From NCBI RefSeq assembly GCF_030296595.1, contig NZ_AP027731.1, positions 1,550,001-1,614,000 of the forward strand: 64,000 nt of DNA. Reading direction: 5' to 3'. Each line of letters begins with the position of its first letter. Positions within the stretch are counted from its first letter, which is position 1. A model generated the notes under the pieces. The model was not told the DNA's origin. It searched no databases and saw only the letters and a program-made list of their open reading frames with translations. Origin of the DNA: Naasia aerilata. Its GTDB lineage: Bacteria > Actinomycetota > Actinomycetes > Actinomycetales > Microbacteriaceae. The translations under genes and the position numbers were made by a program. Below, piece after piece: positions 57,443 through 64,000 of this stretch.

Positions 57443-57877
57443 ATGAGACTCGATCAGATCGCCGCCCGCAGCTCCGCCGTCGTCGCCCTCGCCGCAGTGC
57501 TCCTGCTGTCCGGCTGCACCGCGGGGGTGCCGGTGTCGGCAACCTCGCCGATCACGTCGGACACCGGCGCGTCGAGCGCGGCGCCCGCCCCGGCGCCGAT
57601 TCCGACGGACGAGCCCGAGCCCTCCCGCGCCCCCGATGCCCCCGAGCAGACCAACGTCCCTCCGGCGGAGTGGACGAATGAGGAGCTCATCGGGGCCTGC
57701 AAGGTGGAGTGGAACAACGCGGGAGCTACCGACTGGAGCCAGTTCTCCCCGGACGCAATGGTGGAGCCCCGCGGTGACTCCTACTACGTGGCGTTCAAGT
57801 CCAACGTGACCGCCGAGGTTCGCGACTGCACGATCAGCGGAACACCCTCTGCATCCAGCGTCACCATGGGCTCCTGA
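57443..57877 (+). CDS. Small lipoprotein of unknown function
   Basis: 144 aa with a signal peptide ending in the lipobox LLLSGC, a ~60-residue Pro/Ala/Ser/Thr-rich linker, and an ~80-residue C-terminal domain (WTNEELIGACKVEW..SYYVAFKSNVTAEVRDCTISG) with two cysteines. No family recognised. TACCGT ten bases before ATG 57443 may be its -10. Confidence 0.78.
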   Translation: MRLDQIAARSSAVVALAAVLLLSGCTAGVPVSATSPITSDTGASSAAPAPAPIPTDEPEPSRAPDAPEQTNVPPAEWTNEELIGACKVEWNNAGATDWSQFSPDAMVEPRGDSYYVAFKSNVTAEVRDCTISGTPSASSVTMGS

Positions 57878-57943
57878 CTCCCTGCGGAGCGCCGCCCGCA
57901 TAGTCCACGACGCGCCCCCGCCGGAGGATGCCGCGTGCCCCCA

Positions 57944-57975
57944 GTCAGGGGGAGTCTCTGCGCGATTCCCCTGAC
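57944..57975. promoter_or_regulatory. Inverted repeat gtcagggg / tcccctgac upstream of the surface-protein gene
   Basis: Nine-base arms with a one-base bulge about 20 bases before a plausible promoter (TACCAT near 57994). Could terminate the lipoprotein transcript or bind a regulator of the following gene. Confidence 0.4.
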
Positions 57976-58070
57976 GAGCGGCGAGATGTTGCCTACCATG
58001 TGGGGACATGCGCGAGAGCGCACGGCGCAGGGGGTGTGCCGCATTGCTTCAAACTGGGGGTCCGAAAACC

Positions 58071-60782
58071 ATGCGACGAAAGAGCGCGATCGGGCGGATC
58101 CTGCTGTCCCTGACGGCGGCTGCAGCCGTCGTGGCGGGTGTGCTGACCCCGGGGCTGGCCCAGACCGCCGAGGCCGCGGATCTCTCCGCCTTCCGGGCGG
58201 GAAGCATCATCAGCGACGGCCTGATGTACAACAGCGGCGCCATGAACGAGCAGCAGGTGCAGGCGTTCCTCAACGCCAAGGTGCCGGTCTGCCAGTCCGG
58301 CTACACCTGTCTAAAGGACTACCGCGAGAACACCCCGACGATCGCGGCGGATCCGATGTGCGGCACCTATCAGGGTGTGGCCTATGAGTCCGCGGCGACG
58401 ATGATCGTCAAGGTCGCGCGCTCCTGCGGGATCAACCCGCAGGTCCTCCTGGTGATGCTGCAGAAGGAACAGGGGCTGGTGGCCGACAGCTGGCCCGCCT
58501 CGCGGCAGTATCGCTCGGCGATGGGAGCCGGCTGCCCGGACACCGCCGACTGCGACGTGAACTACTACGGCTTCTTCAACCAGCTGCACTACGGCGCGTA
58601 CCTGCTGAAGCGCTACACGCAGCCCGCGGGCACCGGCTACGGCACCAGCTACTCGACCCGGTTCGACCAGATGTATCCGGTCCGCCAGACCAGCGCGATC
58701 TCCTACCAGGCGAACCGCCCGGACTGCGGCACCAAGTCGGTGTATGTGGAGAACCAGGCGACCCACAGCCTCTACGTCTACACGCCGTACACCCCCAACC
58801 AGGCGGCGCTCAATGCCGGCTACGGCCTCGGCGACGGCTGCTCCGCGTACGGCAATCGCAACTTCTTCAACTACTTCAGCGACTGGTTCGGCTCCACCCA
58901 GGTGGAGGTCGGAACGCCGTTCGCCGCCTACTACCAGGCGAACGCCAGCTGGCTCGGCTACCCGACGTCCGGATACTCCTGTGCGGCGCCCGGCGGGTGC
59001 AGCCAGCAGTTCTCCGGCGGCGCGATCGTCAAGGCCACTGCCGGCAACGTCCAGGGCGTGCGCCCGGGATACCTCGGCGCCTGGTCCAACTACGGACGCG
59101 AGTACGACTGGCTGGGCTACCCGACGACGGATGAGCGCTGCGACATGGGCGGCGGCGCCTGCCGCCAGGAGTTCCAGGGCGGCTGGATCGTCCGGAGCGA
59201 CCGGATCGGCTACCGGGTCGTCCCGACCACCGAGCGGAACGCGTGGGGCAACTGGGGTCGCGAGTACGGCCTCGTGGGGCTGCCGCTGACGGACCGCTGG
59301 TGCAACTCGTCCATGTGCGTCCAGGAGTTCGACGGAGCGTGGCTCGTCACGAGCACCGCGGGCGGGCTGCGGGTCGTCCCCAACGAGGTGCGCCCGGCAT
59401 GGGGCAACTGGGGCCGTGAGACCGGCATGCTGGGTGTGCCGATCGGCGACCCGAGCGTTCCCGGCGGCGCCACCTACCAGCAGGCGTTCGCCGGCGGCGT
59501 GATCTCGGTCACCAACGGCGTCGGCGCCGTGACGTCGAGCACCGACCCGTGGTGGGACACGCTCATCAAGTCCCCGTGGCTCGGCGCCTCGACCGGTCCG
59601 CAGTCCTGCACCCTCAAGGGCGGCGCCTGCTACCAGCCGTACACCAACGGCTGGGTCGTGAAGGCCCCGACCGGTGTGTTCGCAGTGCCCACCTCCGTGG
59701 TGAAGACCTGGGGTGCATACGGCCGGGAGTACGACATCCTCGGCTTCCCGACCGGCGCGCCGTCGGCCGTTCCCACCTCCGGCACGTACACCCAGACCTT
59801 CCAGGGCGGGACGATCACCGCGACCGGCGCGAACGCGGCCGTGACCTCCAGCACGGATCCCTGGTGGAACGCGATCCTCACCTCGCCCTGGCTGGGGTCC
59901 GCGACCTCGGGTCAGTCCTGCAGCCTGAAGGACGGCGCGTGCTACCAGGCCTTCGCCGGCGGCTGGGTCGTCAAGAGCAAGGCGGGCATCTACGCGGTGC
60001 CCAGCGCCGTCGTGAGCACGTGGGGCTCGTGGGGTCGCGAGTACGCGATCCTCGGGTTCCCGACGAGCGCGCCCTCCGCGGCGCCGTCCACCGGGTCGTA
60101 CACCCAGTCCTTCCAGGGCGGCGTCATCACCTTCCAGAACGGCGGGGCGGCGCTGACCTCCACGACGGATCCCTGGTGGAACACCATCGTCAGCACGAGC
60201 TGGCTCGGCTCCTCCACGGGCAGCCAGTCCTGCGGGCTGGCCGGCGGCGGCTGCTACCAGCCGTTCGCGAACGGCTGGGTCGTCAAGAGCCCGGCGGGCA
60301 TCTACGCGGTGCCGGCGTCGGTCGTGCAGGCCTGGGGCTGGTACGGCCGTGAGCAGGGCAACCTCGGCTATCCCACCGGCGCTCCGACGGCGGATCCCTC
60401 GACCGGCAACTTCTCCCAGTCCTTCCAGGGCGGGTCGATCGCCGCAACCAACGGGTCCATCGGCGTGACGGTGGCGAACCCGTGGCAGGACACGATCGCG
60501 GCCTCCCCGTGGCTCGGCGCAGCCACCCCCGGCGTCAACTGCACCCTGAAGGGCGGGAACTGCTACCAGCAGTTCGCGAACGGCTGGGTAGTGAAGAGCC
60601 CGGCCGGCATCTACGCGGTGCCCGCCGGGGTCGTGCAGGCCTGGGGCTGGTACGGGCGCGAGTTCGGATCCCTCGGGTTCCCGACCGGAGCGCCGTCGGC
60701 CTCGCCGGCCACCGGCACCTACACGCAGACCTTCCAGGGCGGCGTCTTCACGGTCGTGAACGGAGCCATCTCGATCTCCTGA
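58071..60782 (+). CDS. Secreted LGFP-repeat protein with lysozyme-like N-terminal domain
   Basis: 903 aa. Signal peptide of about 36 residues (cleavage near AEAA-DL). Residues ~40-280 form a cysteine-containing domain with VLLVMLQKEQGLVADSWP, whose Glu resembles the catalytic Glu of lytic transglycosylases. From ~290 on it is built of LGFP modules (WLGYPTS, YDWLGYPTTDE, YGLVGLPLTD), a cell-wall-binding repeat of actinobacteria. The last ~410 residues are four near-identical 104-residue units. Likely anchored to or acting on the cell wall. ATG 58071 follows the best signal-peptide start; an upstream in-frame ATG at 58008 lies at the probable transcription start. Confidence 0.85.
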   Translation: MRRKSAIGRILLSLTAAAAVVAGVLTPGLAQTAEAADLSAFRAGSIISDGLMYNSGAMNEQQVQAFLNAKVPVCQSGYTCLKDYRENTPTIAADPMCGTYQGVAYESAATMIVKVARSCGINPQVLLVMLQKEQGLVADSWPASRQYRSAMGAGCPDTADCDVNYYGFFNQLHYGAYLLKRYTQPAGTGYGTSYSTRFDQMYPVRQTSAISYQANRPDCGTKSVYVENQATHSLYVYTPYTPNQAALNAGYGLGDGCSAYGNRNFFNYFSDWFGSTQVEVGTPFAAYYQANASWLGYPTSGYSCAAPGGCSQQFSGGAIVKATAGNVQGVRPGYLGAWSNYGREYDWLGYPTTDERCDMGGGACRQEFQGGWIVRSDRIGYRVVPTTERNAWGNWGREYGLVGLPLTDRWCNSSMCVQEFDGAWLVTSTAGGLRVVPNEVRPAWGNWGRETGMLGVPIGDPSVPGGATYQQAFAGGVISVTNGVGAVTSSTDPWWDTLIKSPWLGASTGPQSCTLKGGACYQPYTNGWVVKAPTGVFAVPTSVVKTWGAYGREYDILGFPTGAPSAVPTSGTYTQTFQGGTITATGANAAVTSSTDPWWNAILTSPWLGSATSGQSCSLKDGACYQAFAGGWVVKSKAGIYAVPSAVVSTWGSWGREYAILGFPTSAPSAAPSTGSYTQSFQGGVITFQNGGAALTSTTDPWWNTIVSTSWLGSSTGSQSCGLAGGGCYQPFANGWVVKSPAGIYAVPASVVQAWGWYGREQGNLGYPTGAPTADPSTGNFSQSFQGGSIAATNGSIGVTVANPWQDTIAASPWLGAATPGVNCTLKGGNCYQQFANGWVVKSPAGIYAVPAGVVQAWGWYGREFGSLGFPTGAPSASPATGTYTQTFQGGVFTVVNGAISIS
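59533..60782 (+). repeat. Tandem 312-bp coding repeats (four units)
   Basis: Units begin at about 59533, 59846, 60158 and 60470 with DPWW(D/N) (last: NPWQD) and repeat SPWLG, CYQ-(P/A/Q)-(Y/F), NGWVVK, YGRE, LGFPTGAPS, QTFQGG in the same order. High DNA similarity makes copy number prone to change by recombination and to assembly error. Confidence 0.9.
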
Positions 60783-60913
60783 TCGGCGTTCTGCCGACGG
60801 CGTACGGCAGCGGGGCGGGGGCGGGGGCGTCCCCGCCCCAGTCCGGCGTGGCGTCGCGGCGCGCCGGTGCGCCAATCGGGGTCACCGAGAGCGCCGGGTA
60901 GTGTCGACGCTCG

Positions 60914-62095
60914 ATGAACCGTCCAGAGCCGATCCCCGCACTCACCGGTCTTCGCATCGTGGGCGCCGTCTGGGTGGCACTCTTCCACTTCCAGAGCCCG
61001 CTCTTCGATGCGTCGAACACCCTGCGGCTGCTGGAGCCGGTTCTGGCGTACGGGCCGAAGGGCGTGCCGCTCTTCTTCCTGCTGTCCGGCTACATCATCT
61101 GGCACAACTACGGATCGGCGCGGCTGCTCCGTTCGAAGCGCGAGCCGGTCCGCTTCTTCTGGCGCCGGGTGGCACGGCTGTGGCCGGTGAACGTCCTGGC
61201 CCTGGTCCTCGCGGTCCCCGTCCTCTGGAACGCGGTGATCGTCCACGACTACTGGGGCTCCGCCCACCCGGACTGGTTCTCGATCGGGGGCTTCCTCGGC
61301 TCCGCGATGATGGTGCAGGTCCTCGGCTCGCCGTATCCCATGGCGGTGTACCCCTGGAACGCGCCGTCCTGGAGCCTCAGCGCGGAGATGGTCGCCTATC
61401 TGATCTTCCCCGTGATCCTGTTCGCGGCGCTGCGGATCAAGGCGGCGCGGCTGCGGTGGCTGTGCGTCCCCGCCGCGCTCGCCCTCACGGTCGTCGCCTA
61501 CCTCCCGGGATTCGACTTCCCCTACCGGTGGCTCCTTGACCTGATGCTGGTCTTCGTCGCCGGGGTGCTGCTGCGGGTCGCCGGTCGGCCCACCTTCAGC
61601 CCGCGGATGATGGCCGCGGTTCAGATCGTCGCGCCGGTCGCGGTCGTTCTCGCCTGCTACGCCGCGCAGCCGCTCCTGATCATGCCCTTCCTGGCTCTGT
61701 GGGTCTGGTCGCTCGCCGCCCCGACCGGCCCCGTCGTCGCGCTGATGACCACCAAGCCGATGCAGATCGCGGGGCTCTCGTCCTACTCGCTGTACATGCT
61801 GCACTGGGTGATCTTCGGCTACGGCTACCTGCTCACCGAGAACATGGTCCTGGTCGGCGTCGGCCGTGACCTGTTCGTCGTCGGCTGCCTCGCCGCCGTC
61901 GCGGCTGCGTCCTACCTCTGCTGGCGCTTCTTCGAGACCCCTGCCCGCAAGGTGCTCAACCTCGCGTTCGAGCGGGCGTGGCCCGGGCAGGGCAAGCAGA
62001 CGGCCAGCGAGGAGATCCTCGAGGCGGACGCGGGCGTCGGCGCGGCCGCGCACGCTGCCGCGCCTGTCGTCGAGCGGGTGGGCGCGGACGCGTGA
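60914..62095 (+). CDS. Acyltransferase 3 family membrane protein
   Basis: 393 aa with about ten membrane helices. O-acyl transfer to cell-envelope glycans is typical of the family. N-terminal ALTGLRIVGAVWVALFHF holds the conserved catalytic His; GVPLFFLLSGYIIWHNY and the RRVARLWPVN arginine motif follow; WSLSAEMVAYLIFP is the SxE block. A charged Ala/Glu-rich tail follows the last helix. TAGTGT lies about nine bases before ATG 60914. Confidence 0.9.
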   Translation: MNRPEPIPALTGLRIVGAVWVALFHFQSPLFDASNTLRLLEPVLAYGPKGVPLFFLLSGYIIWHNYGSARLLRSKREPVRFFWRRVARLWPVNVLALVLAVPVLWNAVIVHDYWGSAHPDWFSIGGFLGSAMMVQVLGSPYPMAVYPWNAPSWSLSAEMVAYLIFPVILFAALRIKAARLRWLCVPAALALTVVAYLPGFDFPYRWLLDLMLVFVAGVLLRVAGRPTFSPRMMAAVQIVAPVAVVLACYAAQPLLIMPFLALWVWSLAAPTGPVVALMTTKPMQIAGLSSYSLYMLHWVIFGYGYLLTENMVLVGVGRDLFVVGCLAAVAAASYLCWRFFETPARKVLNLAFERAWPGQGKQTASEEILEADAGVGAAAHAAAPVVERVGADA

Positions 62096-62108
62096 GAATC
62101 GCGCTGCG

Positions 62109-62926
62109 TCAGTCCGAAGCGGCTGAGGCGGCGAGCTCCTCGACCCGGTGGCGGGCGCGGAAGCCGAGCAGGGTCGCGGCCAGCTCGGGATCGGCGACGC
62201 TGAACGTGTCCTCGCCGGGCGGCACCGGCTCGTAGGCCTCGGAGGGGAACAGGCCCGCCAGGTCGGCGTTGCTGACGGCGCGACCGGTCCCGGCGTTGAC
62301 GGCCGCGAAGCCGTCGAGCTCGGCATCGAGCGCCGAGGCGAACGCGCGAGCGACATCGTCCGCGTGGATGTAGTCGCGCACGAAGCGGGGGAGACCTGCA
62401 GCCGGGGCCTGTCCTCCGGGTCCGCGAGGCGGTTCAGGAGCGAGGCGGAGCAACCGGGTCCGTAGGCGTTGAAGATGCGCAGGGCGACGACGGACAGGCC
62501 CGAATGGGCGGCCGCCTCGAGCACGCTCTCGCTCTCCGCCTTGAGGCGGGCGTACTCCGAAGCCCCGTGCAGGGGAGCGGTCTCCGGGCGCGGCTCCCGC
62601 GTGCCCGTGCCGTAGACGGCGCCGCTGGAGGCGAACACCAGGCGCCGGGCGCCGGCGTCCCTGGCGTGGTCGGCGAAGTCGGCCAGAGCGTGCAGGTAGC
62701 GCCTCGTCGTGAACGGGTCCGCTGACGAGGGGTTGGCGAGATACGCGATCCGCTCGTACCCGTCCGCGAGAACGGCCGCGACGGACGCGCCATCGGTGAC
62801 GTCGAGGGTCACCGGACCCCGCCGCGAGGCGAGGGCGGGCTGCTCGCCGGAGCGCCGCAGCTCGGCGGCGACCGCCGCACCGAGCGGGCTGGATGCGCCG
62901 ACGATCAGCGTGCGGCGGGCGGTCAC
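62109..62926 (-). CDS. NAD-dependent epimerase/dehydratase (frameshifted in this sequence)
   Basis: About 272 aa after repair. Short-chain extended fold: LIVGASSPLGAAVAAELRR (variant Gly motif), FASSGAVYGTG with Ser, and catalytic EYARLKAE (Tyr-x3-Lys). The frame breaks near LQVSP; adding one base to the plus-strand G5 run 62387-62391 continues as RFVRDYIHADDVARAF. Substrate probably a nucleotide sugar of the envelope pathway. GTG 62926 overlaps the previous stop as GTGA. Confidence 0.85.
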
Positions 62927-64000
62927 TGCAGCGCGTCGAAGCCGAACCGGACGAGCTCGGCCCGAAGCTCCGCGTCCGAGATCGTGTAGGTGCGCGTGCG
63001 CTCGAGGAGCGCGCGCGCCCACGCCACCGTCTCTCCGCGAGCGTGCTGGTCGTCCTCGCGCACCACGAATATCTTCGGATGCGTGGTGGCGTCGACCGAG
63101 CTGGCGCGGTAGGAGAGCTCCTCGTACATCTTCTCGCCCGGCCGCAGGCCGATGATGTCGATGGCGAGCGAGGGGTTCACAGCGTCGATGAGCCCGCGCG
63201 CGAGGTCCAGGACGCGCACCGGCTCGCCCATGTCGAGCACGAACAGGTCGCCGTGACGGCTCGACGTCGCCGTCTGGATCACGAGCTGCGCCGCCTCGTC
63301 GATCGTCATGAAGTAGCGCGTGATGTCGGGATGCGTGACGGTCAGGTTCTTGCCGGCGGCGAGCTGGCGGCGGAAGGTCTGCATGACGCTCCCCTCGCTC
63401 TCGAGCACGTTGCCGAAGCGCACCGCGGAGAGCACGGTGGAGCTCCCGGCGTCGAGGTCGCGCAGGATCAGCTCGCCGATCCGCTTCGTGGCCCCCATCA
63501 CGTTCGTGGGGTGCACAGCCTTATCGGTCGAGACGTTGACGACCCGGCTCACGCCCGCACGGATGGCCTGGGTGACCACGTTGAGCGTGCCCCAGACGTT
63601 GTTGTTGAACGCCTCGACGGCGTTGTCCTGCATCAGCGGGACGTGCTTGTAGGCGGCGACGTGGAAGACGAACTCCGGCTTGTACTTGTCCATGAGCTGC
63701 GCGATGCGCCCCTCGGACTGGATGTCCGCCATCTCGAGGGCAAAGTTCGGGATGTCCGCCAGGCTGCGCCCGAGATGGAAGATCCCGCTCTCGGAGCGGT
63801 CGACGCAGACGACGAGCTCCGGGTCGAGCAGGTGGATCTGGGCGACGAGCCGGGATCCGATGGATCCGGCCGCGCCGGTCACGAGCACGCGCTTGCCGGC
63901 GAGCAGCTCGCGGGCGCTCATCATGTCGTGCTTGACCGGTGCCCGCCCGACGAAGTCGAGCACGTCGACGTCTGTGAGGTCGTCGATCGAGACCCGCTCG
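62923..64000 (-). CDS. CapD/FlaA1-type polysaccharide biosynthesis protein, 5' end off window
   Basis: Nucleotide-sugar 4,6-dehydratase family. The frame runs past 64000 (ERVSIDDLTDVDVLDF reads through the edge), so this is the C-terminal part of the long membrane type; a start at 63963 is not real. NAD motif VLVTGAAGSIGSRLVAQI; NVSTDKAVHPTNVMGATKRI in place of the Ser/Tyr-Lys active site; RFGNVLESEGSVMQTFR and GLRPGEKMYEELSY are diagnostic. First gene of a pair with the epimerase. Confidence 0.93.
   Translation of the reverse strand, partial: ERVSIDDLTDVDVLDFVGRAPVKHDMMSARELLAGKRVLVTGAAGSIGSRLVAQIHLLDPELVVCVDRSESGIFHLGRSLADIPNFALEMADIQSEGRIAQLMDKYKPEFVFHVAAYKHVPLMQDNAVEAFNNNVWGTLNVVTQAIRAGVSRVVNVSTDKAVHPTNVMGATKRIGELILRDLDAGSSTVLSAVRFGNVLESEGSVMQTFRRQLAAGKNLTVTHPDITRYFMTIDEAAQLVIQTATSSRHGDLFVLDMGEPVRVLDLARGLIDAVNPSLAIDIIGLRPGEKMYEELSYRASSVDATTHPKIFVVREDDQHARGETVAWARALLERTRTYTISDAELRAELVRFGFDALQ

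Noticed and set aside
59533..60782. CRISPR-like tandem repeats
   Set aside because: 312-bp period, in-frame and coding for LGFP modules; no short direct repeats with unique spacers.

Overview
The window is high-GC, gene-dense bacterial DNA with many GTG starts, 4-base start/stop overlaps and actinobacterial families: an AccA/AccB/AccE acyl-CoA carboxylase, a trimeric-type purine nucleoside phosphorylase, an LpdA-type flavoprotein without redox cysteines, LGFP-repeat surface protein and polyprenol-phosphate mannosyltransferase. I infer a member of the Actinobacteria, most likely Microbacteriaceae. No rRNA, intact tRNA, CRISPR array, prophage or insertion sequence is visible. At least fifteen genes have a TAGNNT-like -10 box 5-9 bases before the start codon, so leaderless mRNAs are probably common here, and I used this rule to choose several starts.

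Layout. 1-1.3 kb: partial MFS transporter. 1.4-2.2 kb: ribokinase. 2.3-6.05 kb: riboflavin operon ribD-ribE-ribBA-ribH (minus) under an FMN riboswitch. 6.2-10.7 kb: HAD phosphatase, GNAT acetyltransferase, trpS, exonuclease III and a YihY-type membrane protein. 10.8-11.9 kb: a lone AbiEi/DUF559-type gene framed by two 81-bp palindromes. 11.9-15.6 kb: succinate dehydrogenase sdhCDAB. 15.7-16.9 kb: mannose-1-phosphate guanylyltransferase. 17-29.9 kb: nucleoside uptake and salvage, with two BMP-family lipoproteins, an ABC ATPase, two permeases, cytidine deaminase, thymidine phosphorylase, nucleoside hydrolase, a divergent SahH-like protein, an IclR regulator, adenosine deaminase and an orphan PTS IIB. 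30-32.5 kb adds a phosphohexomutase and purine nucleoside phosphorylase, so imported nucleosides can be split to bases and (deoxy)ribose phosphates.

32.7-38.2 kb: LpdA-like flavoprotein, small secreted protein, AccA and a UGT-like glycosyltransferase. 38.3-42.3 kb: a two-component locus with two tandem kinases, the first with a degraded ATPase domain, and a NarL-type regulator. 42.3-44.2 kb: Maf and a TrmA-type methyltransferase. 44.4-47.4 kb: a second regulator/kinase/membrane-partner set. 47.5-50.2 kb: rhomboid-like plus MprF-C fusion. 50.2-50.9 kb: gene-free region with hairpins, a strong terminator and repeats. 50.9-57.9 kb: accB-accE, mannosyltransferase, birA, PH-domain protein, GtrA protein, purK and a lipoprotein. 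58-64 kb: envelope genes (LGFP surface protein with a lysozyme-like N-terminus, acyltransferase, two NAD-dependent sugar epimerase/dehydratase genes).

Two features run through the whole window. First, at least eleven otherwise ordinary genes are broken by one frameshift each, nearly all one base lost in a C or G run; this looks like homopolymer undercalling rather than gene decay. Such genes are given over their full length. Second, gaps between genes carry several unrelated families of long palindromes, some with copies tens of kilobases apart.
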